A DNA stretch of 64,000 nucleotides. Source: an uncultured Bacilli bacterium. Its GTDB lineage: Bacteria > Bacillota_I > Bacilli_A > RF39 > UBA660. The notes under the pieces are model-generated. The model saw only the letters and a program-made list of their open reading frames with translations. It did no database searches and had not been told where the DNA came from. A program made the position numbers and the translations under genes. The stretch spans positions 27,365 to 91,364 of the forward strand of contig CAKPSB010000006.1 of the NCBI GenBank assembly GCA_934183155.1. Direction: 5' to 3'. Each line of letters begins with the position of its first letter. The stretch's first letter is position 1. Below are positions 51,362 through 60,426 of the stretch, piece after piece.

Positions 51362-52927
51362 ATGAAACCAAAATTTTATATAACTACATCTATTTTTTAT
51401 GCATCTGCGAAACCACATATAGGAAATACTTATGAAGGTGTTTTAACAGATGCTATCGCAAGATATAAAAGATTGATGGGATTTGATGTTAGATTTCACA
51501 CTGGATGTGATGAACATGGGGAAAAAGTAGAATCAAAAGCTTTAGCGGCTAATAAAAGTCCACAAGAGTATGTTGACGAAATATCGCTTGAGGTTAAAAG
51601 AATTGATGATTTGCTTAATATAAGTTATGACAAGTTTGTTCGAACTACTGATTTAAATCATAAAGAAGTGGTGGCTAAAATATTTAAAAAACTTTATGAT
51701 AAGGGAGATATTTATAAAGGAAAATATGAAGGCCTTTATTGTACACCTTGTGAGTCATTTTTTACGGAAAAAGATTTAGTTGGTGGTAAATGTCCTGATT
51801 GTGGAAGGGAAGTTCATAAAACTGAAGAAGAAGCTTACTTCTTAAAATTGAGTAAATATAATAAATGGCTTGAAGAATATATAGAAAATCATCCTGATTT
51901 TATTAAACCAGAAAGCAGAAAAAACGAAATTGTTAATAATTTTATTAAACCTGGTGTACAAGATTTATGTGTTTCAAGGACATCTTTTGACTGGGGAATT
52001 AAAGTTCCGTTTGATGAGAAACACGTTGTTTATGTATGGCTTGATGCATTGGTTAACTATATAACTTTTGTTGGATATGATCCTGATAATGAAAGTGAAG
52101 AGTTTAATCATTACTGGCCTGCGGATGTACACATAATAGGAAAAGATATTCTTAGATTTCACACGATTTACTGGCCTGTGATATTGAAAGCGTTGGATTT
52201 ACCTATGCCTAAATGTGTTTTTGGTCATCCTTGGGTTCTTTCTTCTGATAGTGATAAAATGAGTAAATCTAAGGGAAATGTTTTATATGCAGATGATTTA
52301 GTTCATTTATTTGGCTGTGATGCAATTCGTTATTATGTTTTACATGAAATTCCTTATGGACATGATGGAAATATTGGTTATGAATTAATTATTGATAGAG
52401 TAAATTCTGATTTAGCTAATACTTTAGGAAATCTTGTTAATAGAACAATAAGTATGAGTCATAAATATTTTAATGGCGTTGTTTTTAAACCTAGTGAAAT
52501 AAATGATATTGACAAAGGTTTAATTGAAATGGCAACTAGCCTAGGTGATAGAATTGAAAGCAAAATGAAAGAATTAAAAATTGCGGATGCTTTAGAAGAA
52601 ATAATTGATTTGTTTAGGCAATGTAATAAGTATATTGATGAAACTACTCCTTGGATTTTAGCAAAAGATAAAAGTCAAGAAAAAAGATTACAAACTGTTT
52701 TATATAATTTATTAGAGTGTATTAGAATTGCTGCTGTTTATTTACAAGCTTTTTTACCTCAGACAGCTGATAAAATATTTGAACAGTTAAATACTCAAAA
52801 TAGGAAACCCGAAAGTACTAAAGATTTTAATGGTATGGATGATGGTATTATATTAAACAAACCGGAAATTTTATTTACTAGAATAGATAAAGCCGAGTTT
52901 TCTTCAAAGATGAAAGCTAATGATTAG
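51362..52927 (+). CDS. metG: Methionyl-tRNA synthetase
   Basis: A 521-residue class I synthetase. The HIGH-type motif is HIGN at 19-22 and KMSKS is at 299-303. A zinc knuckle is present (CTPC at 127-130 and CPDC near 146). There is no C-terminal tRNA-binding EMAP-like domain, so it is the short form. AGGAGGG precedes the ATG at 51362; the longer frame starts inside the terminator. It is controlled by the T-box leader. The neighbours tatD, a YabE-like gene and rsmA follow as in Bacillus. Confidence 0.96.
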   Translation: MKPKFYITTSIFYASAKPHIGNTYEGVLTDAIARYKRLMGFDVRFHTGCDEHGEKVESKALAANKSPQEYVDEISLEVKRIDDLLNISYDKFVRTTDLNHKEVVAKIFKKLYDKGDIYKGKYEGLYCTPCESFFTEKDLVGGKCPDCGREVHKTEEEAYFLKLSKYNKWLEEYIENHPDFIKPESRKNEIVNNFIKPGVQDLCVSRTSFDWGIKVPFDEKHVVYVWLDALVNYITFVGYDPDNESEEFNHYWPADVHIIGKDILRFHTIYWPVILKALDLPMPKCVFGHPWVLSSDSDKMSKSKGNVLYADDLVHLFGCDAIRYYVLHEIPYGHDGNIGYELIIDRVNSDLANTLGNLVNRTISMSHKYFNGVVFKPSEINDIDKGLIEMATSLGDRIESKMKELKIADALEEIIDLFRQCNKYIDETTPWILAKDKSQEKRLQTVLYNLLECIRIAAVYLQAFLPQTADKIFEQLNTQNRKPESTKDFNGMDDGIILNKPEILFTRIDKAEFSSKMKAND

Positions 52928-52941
52928 CTTTCTTTTTTTGT
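52913..52941 (+). terminator. Terminator of metG
   Basis: AAAGCTAA (52913-52920) pairs with TTAGCTTT (52924-52931), overlapping the stop codon. CTTTTTTT follows. Confidence 0.85.
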
Positions 52942-53041
52942 CAATTTGTTGTAAATTGTCGATGATTTTTGATTGCTTTTATTATATTAATCGTGTTATT
53001 CTTATAGTGGACGAATTAATAAAACAAGAGAGGAAAAAATC

Positions 53042-53206
53042 ATGAACCATAAAAGCATTAGTGGAATTGGTGTGATGTTTGTTTTAATAATTTTTTACTT
53101 AACTATGAATGTTATAGAAAAATTTAATTTTTTAGATTTTTGTTACCTTTTATTTATAGTTGGCTGTTATGTCAAACTTATTTTTATTAGAAAAGAGCAA
53201 AATTAA
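53042..53206 (+). CDS. Small membrane peptide (54 residues)
   Basis: A short frame with two hydrophobic segments (about 9-22 and 31-49) and a charged C-terminus (IRKEQN). GAGAGGAAAAAA lies just before the ATG, and the stop runs straight into a bidirectional terminator. I do not recognise it. Its reality rests on the ribosome site, the clean terminator and the lack of any other gene in the space. Confidence 0.5.
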   Translation: MNHKSISGIGVMFVLIIFYLTMNVIEKFNFLDFCYLLFIVGCYVKLIFIRKEQN

Positions 53207-53238
53207 AGAGATTAATTTTTTAAATTATTAATCTCTTT
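53205..53238. terminator. Bidirectional terminator of two small convergent genes
   Basis: A 12-bp stem pairs AAAGAGATTAAT (53205-53216) with ATTAATCTCTTT (53227-53238). T runs follow in the rightward direction and a T-rich tail leftward. Confidence 0.85.
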
Positions 53239-53472
53239 TTCTATGGCTTTAAGTATTTTTTCTAATAAATATATTGTATTTTCTTTATCGCTTTTACTTC
53301 CTTTTTCTTCTTTTAGTTGAACAAAATAAGCATTTGTACAAAGCATCTGGGCTATTAACATAAGCCAGTTACCAAGGGCATTTTGTTCATTTGCGGTTGT
53401 GTCATCTAAAAGGAGATACCCTATGGCAACAGCACTTAACGTAGACATTTTTGGAGGAAATTTTGAAAACAA
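53212..53472 (-). CDS. Hypothetical protein, conserved-looking
   Basis: An 86-residue protein. The N-terminal half (STLSAVAIGYLLLDDTTANEQNALGNWLMLIAQMLCTNA) is hydrophobic and recalls small proteins of spore-forming Bacillota, but I cannot name a family. The second half is a charged helix (TIYLLEKILKAIEKEINNL). The start is TTG at 53470-53472 because AAGGAG lies 7 bases upstream; the ATG at codon 9 has no ribosome site. Confidence 0.62.
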   Translation of the reverse strand: MFSKFPPKMSTLSAVAIGYLLLDDTTANEQNALGNWLMLIAQMLCTNAYFVQLKEEKGSKSDKENTIYLLEKILKAIEKEINNLKN

Positions 53473-53614
53473 ACTAAGTCTCCTTTTTATAAGTATATTT
53501 TATTTTATTATATTAAATTACTTATTTATTATAATTTTTTTTAATTTGATGATTATCTTTATATTCGCAATATTAATCAGATAATGTTATAATTTTATTG
53601 GGGATGTGATTTTT

Positions 53615-54367
53615 ATGTTGATAGATACACACTGTCATATTAGTAAAAATGAGTATGATAATATAGAAGAAGTTATTAAGAATATGGGGGATAATATAAT
53701 GATAGTATCGACTGCGAATCCTTCTGATATTGATGAAGTCATAAAGTTATGTGAAAATTATCCTAATATTTATGGAACAGTAGGTATTCATCCAGAATTT
53801 GCTGACACTTATACGGAGAATGATTTAAAAAAAGTTGAAAAAAGCTTAACCCACTCTAAGATTGTTGGTGTTGGAGAGATTGGTTTGGATTATCACTATA
53901 CAAAAAACAATATGGAAAAACAAAAAAAATTATTTATTGAACAAATTAAGCTTGCAAATAAATATAAGAAAACAATTGTTATTCATAGTAGAGATGCTAT
54001 TGAGGATACATATAATATAGTAAGTAAATATAAAAATACAAAATGTCATATGCACTGTTATAGTGGAAGTTTAGAAATGGCAAAAAGATTTATTAAACTT
54101 AATGTTACTTTAGGTATTGGTGGGGTTTTAACTTTTAAAAATGAAAAGAAGTTAAAAGAAGTTGTAAAAGAACTTGATTTAAAATGGTTTCTTTTAGAAA
54201 CGGATAGTCCTTATCTTACGCCAGAACCCTTTAGGGGTTATAAAAATGAGCCTATTAATGTTAGGTTTGTAGCTAAAAAAATTGCGGAAATTAAGGGTAA
54301 AAGTTACGACGAGGTTGCCCTTAAAACAACAGCTAATGCGTTGAGCCAATTTGACATAAATATTTAA
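53615..54367 (+). CDS. tatD: TatD family metal-dependent deoxyribonuclease (YabD)
   Basis: A 250-residue TIM-barrel hydrolase. Metal ligands appear in IDTHCHIS, VGEIGLDYHY, IHSRDA, MHCYSG and LLETDSPYL. TatD proteins act as 3'-5' exonucleases in repair or RNA quality control; a tRNA-linked role has been suggested for the metG-neighbour type. GGGGATGTGA precedes the ATG at 53615. Downstream gene order follows the Bacillus metS-yabD-yabE-rnmV-ksgA block, but rnmV is missing. Confidence 0.95.
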   Translation: MLIDTHCHISKNEYDNIEEVIKNMGDNIMIVSTANPSDIDEVIKLCENYPNIYGTVGIHPEFADTYTENDLKKVEKSLTHSKIVGVGEIGLDYHYTKNNMEKQKKLFIEQIKLANKYKKTIVIHSRDAIEDTYNIVSKYKNTKCHMHCYSGSLEMAKRFIKLNVTLGIGGVLTFKNEKKLKEVVKELDLKWFLLETDSPYLTPEPFRGYKNEPINVRFVAKKIAEIKGKSYDEVALKTTANALSQFDINI

Positions 54368-54415
54368 TGGTGTTATTATACTTCTCGGTTTCAATTTTGA
54401 AATATGAGGTGAAAT

Positions 54416-55120
54416 ATGAATAAAGATCACCTGTTGAAATTAAGTTTAAATGGCTTTTTGTCATTATTGATTTTAACAGGATTATTGAGTTCTGGTAACC
54501 TAATTTCAGAAAAGAAAGTTGAAGTAAAAAACTTAAACCAGACAAAAAATTCAGTGGCTTTAACTAAAGTCATTGAGTATGATACGGTTAAGTCTTATAA
54601 CAAGTCTCTTCCTACGGGGACAACTATCACGAAAACTGAGGGGCAAAATGGACTTGCTTATGTTGATAATGAGAATAATTCTCAAATTATTGAAAGTCCT
54701 ATAAATGCAGAAATCGAAATTGGAACTGGTGATAAGGCTGATTATGTGGGAAAAATGACAGGTTATGGGGCTGACTGCGAAGGTTGCTCTAAATCAGGAA
54801 CTTTATATTGTAAAACAAAAAGTGGAAATTATTATAGTTTAACTAATGATGGCAATACGTATATGGATGATGAATATGGAAACGTTCGTATTATGGCGGC
54901 GGCTTTAGATAAATTTCCTTGTGGTACAATTATTGAAGTTAATAATCCTAATTTAGGGACTTTCAATGCTATTGTTTTAGATACTGGTAGTGCAATGAAA
55001 AATGCTTGGTCAAGAGGTGTAGTTCATATGGACTTAGCTTATGGTTCTGAAAAAGATCCTGAGGTTAATATTACTACTAGTTCAAATGTTAAGTATAGCG
55101 TTAAAAGATGGGGTTGGTAA
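54416..55120 (+). CDS. 3D-domain protein (YabE/YocH-like)
   Basis: A 234-residue secreted or membrane-anchored protein. An N-terminal signal/anchor (about 8-27) is followed by a G5-like stretch (VIEYDTVKSYNKSLPTGTTITKTEGQNG) and a C-terminal 3D domain with the Asp residues in AIVLDTGSAM and VVHMDLAYG. 3D domains are found in MltA-type lytic transglycosylases and in Bacillus YabE, YocH and YorM, which act on peptidoglycan. GAGGTGAAAT precedes the ATG. Position between tatD and rsmA matches yabE. Confidence 0.88.
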   Translation: MNKDHLLKLSLNGFLSLLILTGLLSSGNLISEKKVEVKNLNQTKNSVALTKVIEYDTVKSYNKSLPTGTTITKTEGQNGLAYVDNENNSQIIESPINAEIEIGTGDKADYVGKMTGYGADCEGCSKSGTLYCKTKSGNYYSLTNDGNTYMDDEYGNVRIMAAALDKFPCGTIIEVNNPNLGTFNAIVLDTGSAMKNAWSRGVVHMDLAYGSEKDPEVNITTSSNVKYSVKRWGW

Positions 55121-55160
55121 AATCTCATCTTTTTAGTATAATTGTTTTGGAGGTTTTAAA

Positions 55161-55991
55161 ATGGAATATTCACCTAAAAAAATCAAGAATGATCTTGATG
55201 GCGAAAATTTTAAGTTTAAGAAAAAGTTTGGTCAAAATTTTATTGTGGATAAAAATATTATTCACAGTATTGTAAATAAAGCTAATATTGATAAGGATAC
55301 TTTAGTAATTGAAATTGGCCCAGGTGCAGGGGCTTTAACAAGTGAACTTGGGAAGGTTGCAGGTAGTGTTTTAGCTTATGAAATAGATACAAGTTTAAAA
55401 AATATTTTAAATAAAAATATTGAAGATAATACTACTGTTATATATGATGATTTTTTAAAAAGGAATGTGGCTGGTGATTTAGTTAATTATGATTTTAAAA
55501 AAATTTATGTTGTTGCTAATTTACCTTATTATATTACTACACCAATAATAATTAAATTAATTGAAGATAAACTTAATATTGATAAAATTGTGGTTATGGT
55601 TCAAAAAGAAGTTGGAGATAGATTTAAAGCTGTTCCAAATAGTAAGGATTATAATTCTTTATCTGTGTTTTTAAATTACTATTTTACTGTGGAAAAACTT
55701 TTAAATGTTAGTAAAAATGTTTTTATGCCTAAACCAAATGTAGATAGTATTGTAGTAGCTTTTACAAAACGGGAAAAGAAGCCTTTTTTAAAGGATGAAA
55801 ATATATTTTTTAAATTAATTAGAGATGCTTTTAGGCAAAAAAGGAAAACCCTAAAAAATAATTTAAGTAATTATAATTTGAAAAAAGTCGATGAGGTTTT
55901 AAATAAATACGGTTTTTCTTTAAGTGTTAGGGCAGAGGCTTTACCTATTGAAGTTTTTGTTGATATTTCTAACAATTTAGCTGATAATTAA
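55161..55991 (+). CDS. rsmA: 16S rRNA dimethyladenosine transferase (KsgA/RsmA)
   Basis: A 276-residue S-adenosylmethionine-dependent enzyme that dimethylates two adjacent adenines in the 3' end of 16S rRNA. Motif I is VIEIGPGAGALT, preceded by KKFGQNFIVD, and the catalytic NLPY appears in VVANLPYYITTPII. The C-terminal helical domain (FRQKRKTLKNNL) is intact. GGAGG precedes the ATG. rnmV, which normally precedes it, is absent. It is convergent with rsmI. Confidence 0.97.
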   Translation: MEYSPKKIKNDLDGENFKFKKKFGQNFIVDKNIIHSIVNKANIDKDTLVIEIGPGAGALTSELGKVAGSVLAYEIDTSLKNILNKNIEDNTTVIYDDFLKRNVAGDLVNYDFKKIYVVANLPYYITTPIIIKLIEDKLNIDKIVVMVQKEVGDRFKAVPNSKDYNSLSVFLNYYFTVEKLLNVSKNVFMPKPNVDSIVVAFTKREKKPFLKDENIFFKLIRDAFRQKRKTLKNNLSNYNLKKVDEVLNKYGFSLSVRAEALPIEVFVDISNNLADN

Positions 55992-56014
55992 AAAAATAAG
56001 GACTTGCCTTATAT
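55988..56014. terminator. Terminator between rsmA and rsmI
   Basis: ATAAGG (55996-56001) pairs with CCTTAT (56007-56012). It overlaps the rsmI stop; leftward it is followed by TTTTTTT. Confidence 0.78.
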
Positions 56015-56845
56015 TTTATGATATATTGCGTATATTTCACTTTTAGGTATGCCTCTTTCTTTGGCTACTTTTTTTATGGCTTCTTTGGAATTTAGACCAT
56101 CTTCTATGTACAAATCAACGTGTTCTTTTACTGATAGGTTGTCAAAGTTTTTTTGCTGTTTGTTTCCTTCAACAATAATAACTATTTCACCTTTTATATT
56201 TTCTATCTCTTGGAGAATATTTTCTATATTGTCCCTAATTACTTCTTCGTATTTTTTTGATATTTCACGAACGATGGCTACTTGACGATTTCCAAATATT
56301 TCTTTTATGTTTTTTAATGTTTTTAAAAGTCGATGAGGCGCTTCATAAAATGCTATTGGATGAGTAATATTTTTTAAGGCTTCTAATTCTTTTTTTCTTT
56401 TAGTTTCTTTGCTATTTAGAAAGCCATAGAATGTGAATGGTCCACCTGATAGACCTGACATTACTAAAGCTGGTATTAGGGCGGTTGCTCCTGGTAGGCA
56501 AACAACATTATATCCATTTTTGATGGCATTATTAACTAATATAAAACCTGGGTCACTAATTACAGGGGTTCCTCGATCACTGACAATGGCAATGTTTTTT
56601 CCTTGTTTTAAATATTCTAATTCTTTGTCTTCATTTTTGTCTTCATTATATAGATGACTTGATATTAGTTTTTGTTTTATATCGAAGTGTTTTAATAATT
56701 GATTGGTTGTTCTGGTATCTTCGGCGAAAATAACATCTACTGTTTTTAGTATATTTAATGCTCTTATGGTTATATCTTCCATGTTACCAATAGGGGTTGG
56801 AACTATATATAAAATAGGGGTTCCATCATAACTTTTTTGTTTCAT
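56009..56845 (-). CDS. rsmI: 16S rRNA (cytidine-2'-O) methyltransferase RsmI
   Basis: A 278-residue tetrapyrrole-methylase-fold enzyme that methylates C1402 of 16S rRNA. Diagnostic segments are LYIVPTPIGNMEDITIRAL, FAEDTRTTNQLLKHF, IVSDRGTPVISDPGF and FYGFLNSKETKRKKELE. GAGATGATATA precedes the ATG. It follows the YabB-like methyltransferase by 9 bases, as in the Bacillus yabB-yazA-yabC cluster; yazA is missing. Confidence 0.95.
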   Translation of the reverse strand: MKQKSYDGTPILYIVPTPIGNMEDITIRALNILKTVDVIFAEDTRTTNQLLKHFDIKQKLISSHLYNEDKNEDKELEYLKQGKNIAIVSDRGTPVISDPGFILVNNAIKNGYNVVCLPGATALIPALVMSGLSGGPFTFYGFLNSKETKRKKELEALKNITHPIAFYEAPHRLLKTLKNIKEIFGNRQVAIVREISKKYEEVIRDNIENILQEIENIKGEIVIIVEGNKQQKNFDNLSVKEHVDLYIEDGLNSKEAIKKVAKERGIPKSEIYAIYHKI

Positions 56846-56854
56846 TATATCATC

Positions 56855-57574
56855 TCACTTAAAATATTTTTTTATTTCGTTTGTATATGAGCCATCATTG
56901 TTGTGGGTATATAGTGGAGGTAAAATTTTTATTCCTTTATTTCCATTTTTCTTACCTTCTATTAATAATATATTAGCTTCTTTGTCTTTTTTTGGATAAA
57001 TTAGTCTTATTTTTTTTGGCTCTATATTATATTTTCGCATGGCTAAAAGAATATCTATTAATCTCTCTGGTCTATGAACTATGGCTAAATTGCCACCATT
57101 TTTTAGTAATTTTCTGGCACATTTTAATAAATCTTCTAGTGTTAAATTAATTTCATGTCTTGCTGTTGTTTTATAATCATTTTTGTTTAATTTCGATTTT
57201 TCTTTAATTTCAAAATATGGTGGATTACATGTTATAGTGTCGTATGATTCATTTTGTGTCTTTTTTTTATATTCTTTTATATCATCGTTTATAATGTTTA
57301 TTTGTTTTTCTTTGTTATTTAGCTTAACACTTTCTTCGGCCATTTGACTTACTTCTTTTTGAATTTCTATTCCTGTTATTTGGGCATTTGTTTTTTGTGA
57401 TAATATTAGAGGAATAGGGGCGTTTCCACAACCTATATCTAAAATTTTCTTTGCTTTTTTATTTATGGTTACAAAGTTAGCGAGTAAAACACTATCTAAT
57501 GAAAAATTAAACATTTCATTGTCTTGAATTATTTTTAAATTTTCATATCCTAATAAATAATTTGTTACTTTCAT
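56855..57574 (-). CDS. tRNA1(Val) adenine-N6-methyltransferase-like protein (YabB)
   Basis: A 239-residue class I methyltransferase. The S-adenosylmethionine site is ILDIGCGNAPIPLIL and the N6-adenine catalytic motif is NPPY (TITCNPPYFE). The close match to YabB/TrmN6 suggests methylation of an adenine in tRNA, but the exact target is inferred. The start codon overlaps the yaaT stop (ATGA). Confidence 0.9.
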   Translation of the reverse strand: MKVTNYLLGYENLKIIQDNEMFNFSLDSVLLANFVTINKKAKKILDIGCGNAPIPLILSQKTNAQITGIEIQKEVSQMAEESVKLNNKEKQINIINDDIKEYKKKTQNESYDTITCNPPYFEIKEKSKLNKNDYKTTARHEINLTLEDLLKCARKLLKNGGNLAIVHRPERLIDILLAMRKYNIEPKKIRLIYPKKDKEANILLIEGKKNGNKGIKILPPLYTHNNDGSYTNEIKKYFK

Positions 57575-58347
57575 TTTTTATCTATCTCAACAATTCCATA
57601 GTCTTTTACGTTTACTTTGTATTTTTGTCTTAATATGTCTAATCCTATTATAGTACCTTCTCCTTGTTCGGTTTTGATTGTATCACCAATTTTTTTCATT
57701 CCTTTACGGCATGTTTGGTAACATTCATCTTCATACTTTAGACAACACATTAATCTGCCACATACTCCATTTATTTTTGACGGATTTAAAGCTATATTTT
57801 GATTTTTTGCTTGATTTATTGAGACGGCATTTAAATCTTTTAAAAACCTTGCGCAGCATAGTTTTTGACCACAAGGACCATATCCACCGATTTCTTTGGC
57901 TTTATCTCTAATTCCTATTTGTCTTAATTCTATTCTTACTTTATATATAGATGCAAGACTTTTGGCTAGTTCTCTAAAGTCAATACGGCTATCAGCTACG
58001 AATTTAAATATTATTTTATCACGATCAAAAGTATAATTTGCTTCTATAACATTCATATTTAGTTTGTTTTTATTTACTAATTCACGACATTTTTTTAAAG
58101 CTATTAGAGAATCTTTCTGATTTTTTTTATGTTTTAAATAATCTTTTTTTGTAGAAATTCTTATTATGTTATTTTCTTCTTTTAATACTTTTTCAGAAGT
58201 AATATGGGGATTTATTACTGTTCCAAATTCTATTCCTTGTTTTGTTTTGACTATTACAGTTAAATTTTGTTTTAAATTTAACTTACCTTTTGTACAGTAA
58301 TGAATTGGCCCGTTTTTTTTGAATTGTACTCCAGCGAAGGTTTCCAT
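57571..58347 (-). CDS. yaaT: PSP1-domain protein YaaT (stage 0 sporulation)
   Basis: A 258-residue PSP1 protein. The family core IELRQIGIRDKAKEIGGYGPCGQKLCCARFLKDL and the cysteine-rich CGRLMCCLKYEDECYQTCRKG are present. In B. subtilis YaaT works in a complex with RicA (YmcA) and RicF (YlbF) that promotes RNase Y-dependent RNA maturation and Spo0A activation. GGAGGAAT precedes the ATG, which overlaps the holB stop by one base. yabA, the usual next gene, is absent. Confidence 0.95.
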   Translation of the reverse strand: METFAGVQFKKNGPIHYCTKGKLNLKQNLTVIVKTKQGIEFGTVINPHITSEKVLKEENNIIRISTKKDYLKHKKNQKDSLIALKKCRELVNKNKLNMNVIEANYTFDRDKIIFKFVADSRIDFRELAKSLASIYKVRIELRQIGIRDKAKEIGGYGPCGQKLCCARFLKDLNAVSINQAKNQNIALNPSKINGVCGRLMCCLKYEDECYQTCRKGMKKIGDTIKTEQGEGTIIGLDILRQKYKVNVKDYGIVEIDKK

Positions 58348-59270
58348 TATATTCCTCCTTCTAAACTTATTATTAATTTGTCCATTAATAAACCTGTATT
58401 GGCATTATATTTTATTTTTTCTTTTAAATTGGTTATAATATTTATTTTTGTGCATATTTGGTTTATAGTGTTTTTTTCGGCTATTTGGTTTATACTTTCG
58501 CTTTGCTCAAATATTTCTAGTTGTTTGTTTAATTTGCTATTTAATATATCTTTATAGTATAGTGTCATTATTTCGAATGATGAATACATTTCATCCTTTG
58601 TTTTTATATAATCGTTCCATAGTTTTCCAAAATAAAGTAGGGTATTTAAGTGATTTTTTTCATAATAATTTATTAATTCAACAACTTTATTTATTTTTTC
58701 TTCATCCATTGTTTCATTATTTATTATTTGTTTTATTTTATCAAGTTCACTTTCTTGTTTGTTTATGGTTTGTTTTAATCTTAGTATTTGGCACCTTGAT
58801 CTAATTGTGGTTAAAATACTATAAATGTTATCTGTTAATAGTATGGCAATTATGCTTCCTTCTGGTTCTTCTAGAAACTTAAGAATTGAATTGGCGGCAG
58901 ATTTATTTAATCGTTCAGCATTTTGAATTATATATATTCTTTTGTTGCCTATAAGTGGCTTAGTTTCAAATTCTTTTTGTAAGTTTTGAAGTTGTTCTTT
59001 TTTTATCCACTGACCGTCTGGCTTGATTATTTCTATTTCAGGAAAATTGCCGGATTCGATTACTTCGCATTGATGACATTCACCACAGTTTATTTTTTCT
59101 AAATTTTTTTTAGGACACATTAATGATTTTACAAATGCCATGGTAAAATTTAGATAATCATAAAAACCGCCTGTTTCTATTAAATAGGCGTGAGAACATT
59201 TATCATTTAATATGGCATTTTTTAGTATTTTATATGTTACTTGTTGTGTGGTTTTGTAATCATTTAGCAT
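58347..59270 (-). CDS. holB: DNA polymerase III delta' subunit
   Basis: A 307-residue clamp-loader AAA+ protein. It opens with TYKILKNAILNDKCSHAYLIE and has a zinc module (CGECHQCEVIESG), ANSILKFLEEPEGSIIAILLTDN, and the sensor-1 SRCQILR. As expected for delta', no functional Walker A is seen. AGGAGG precedes the ATG. In Bacillus tmk, yaaQ and yaaR separate bofA and holB; here the two genes are adjacent. Confidence 0.93.
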   Translation of the reverse strand: MLNDYKTTQQVTYKILKNAILNDKCSHAYLIETGGFYDYLNFTMAFVKSLMCPKKNLEKINCGECHQCEVIESGNFPEIEIIKPDGQWIKKEQLQNLQKEFETKPLIGNKRIYIIQNAERLNKSAANSILKFLEEPEGSIIAILLTDNIYSILTTIRSRCQILRLKQTINKQESELDKIKQIINNETMDEEKINKVVELINYYEKNHLNTLLYFGKLWNDYIKTKDEMYSSFEIMTLYYKDILNSKLNKQLEIFEQSESINQIAEKNTINQICTKINIITNLKEKIKYNANTGLLMDKLIISLEGGI

Positions 59271-59281
59271 ACTTCGTCCTC

Positions 59282-59476
59282 CTAGTAGACTACTAGTCTT
59301 ATTATTATTAAAAATATTAGTGCGGGAATGCTGAAAAAGGTTATAAGAATGACAGTTATTACGTTTATTGGAATGATGGCTGTTGCTGGGGCTATAACAT
59401 TGTAGCCGTATAACATAAAAAAACTTGCTACTATTCTTTTTAGTATTTTGAATAATTTATTCAGAATTTTTAACAT
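59282..59476 (-). CDS. bofA: BofA family protein, pro-SigK processing inhibitor
   Basis: A 64-residue protein with two membrane segments and the BofA core YGYNVIAPATAIIPINVITVILITFFSIPAL. In B. subtilis BofA holds the SpoIVFB protease inactive in the forespore membrane and so times SigK activation in the mother cell. GAGGTG precedes the ATG at 59474-59476; a longer frame adds four residues. It follows recR as in Bacillus. Confidence 0.88.
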   Translation of the reverse strand: MLKILNKLFKILKRIVASFFMLYGYNVIAPATAIIPINVITVILITFFSIPALIFLIIIRLVVY

Positions 59477-59513
59477 GTAACACCTCAATAAATTATATAG
59501 ATTTTATATTTTT

Positions 59514-60113
59514 TTATGAAATGGTTGTTCTATCTTCAATGGCCATTTCGAGTGTTAATGGATCTATATAATCTATATCAGCTCCCATTGGAATCCCATG
59601 GGCTATTTTTGATATTTTCGTGGTTGTTCCTTCTAGCATTTTTCTTATATAAAGTGCTGTTGTTTCGCCTTCAACACTTGGTTTAAATGCTAGAATTACT
59701 TCTTTTATATTTTCTTTTTTTATTCTATCTATTAGCTTATTTATATGGATGTCTTCAGGATTTATTCCTTCTAATGGAGAAATTAATCCACCAAGCACAT
59801 GATATAGTCCTTTGTATGACCCTATTTTTTCAAATAAAACGACGTTTTTACATTCTTCTACTACGCATAGGGTTTGTTTATCTCTTGATGAATCTTGGCA
59901 GATTTGACATAATTCATCTTCTGTTAAACTACCACAACGTGTGCAGTGTTTTATTTTTGCTTTGCCATCTTTAAGTGATGTTGAAAAAAGTTCAACTACA
60001 TCTTCATCCATGTTTATTGATGCGAGGGCTAAGCGTTCAGCAGTTTTTTCACCTATTCCTGGATATTTTTTAAAACATTCTATTAAATTTAATATTGTTT
60101 TAGGGTAATTCAT
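59514..60113 (-). CDS. recR: Recombination protein RecR
   Basis: A 199-residue RecR. The helix-hairpin-helix KYPGIGEKTAERLAL is followed by a C4 zinc finger (CTRCGSLTEDELCQIC), a Toprim domain with VEECKNVVLFEKIGSYKGLYHVLGG, and a C-terminal Walker-B-like region. RecR with RecO and RecF loads RecA on gapped DNA. Its ATG overlaps the ybaB stop (TAATG), the usual coupling. Confidence 0.97.
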   Translation of the reverse strand: MNYPKTILNLIECFKKYPGIGEKTAERLALASINMDEDVVELFSTSLKDGKAKIKHCTRCGSLTEDELCQICQDSSRDKQTLCVVEECKNVVLFEKIGSYKGLYHVLGGLISPLEGINPEDIHINKLIDRIKKENIKEVILAFKPSVEGETTALYIRKMLEGTTTKISKIAHGIPMGADIDYIDPLTLEMAIEDRTTIS

Positions 60114-60409
60114 TAGAAAAGGCCTGGCATTCCTTGGGTATATTTGCCCATTTTTTGTTCTGTTTCTTTATCTATTTGTTTGTTTGCATCATTTACGGCT
60201 ACTTGAATCATATCTTGTAACATTTCAATATCTTCTTTTTCTAAGGTGTCTGCTTCTATTTTAACGTCGGTTATTTCTTTTGTTCCTTTTACTGTTACGG
60301 TTACTATTGATGCTTTTCCAATAAAGTTTTTTTCATCTATTTCATTCTTTGCTTTTAGCATATCTTTTTGTAATTTTTGTGCTTGTTTCATCATTGCTTG
60401 TATATTCAT
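60113..60409 (-). CDS. YbaB/EbfC nucleoid-associated protein
   Basis: A 98-residue protein with the typical QAMMKQAQKLQKDMLKAKNEI N-terminal helix, a central beta core and a C-terminal EQKMGKYTQGMPGLF. Homologues bind DNA as dimers; the cellular role is unsettled. GAAGGAAT precedes the ATG. It lies between dnaX and recR, its conserved place. Confidence 0.95.
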   Translation of the reverse strand: MNIQAMMKQAQKLQKDMLKAKNEIDEKNFIGKASIVTVTVKGTKEITDVKIEADTLEKEDIEMLQDMIQVAVNDANKQIDKETEQKMGKYTQGMPGLF

Positions 60410-60426
60410 TTTATTCCTTCTTTCTT

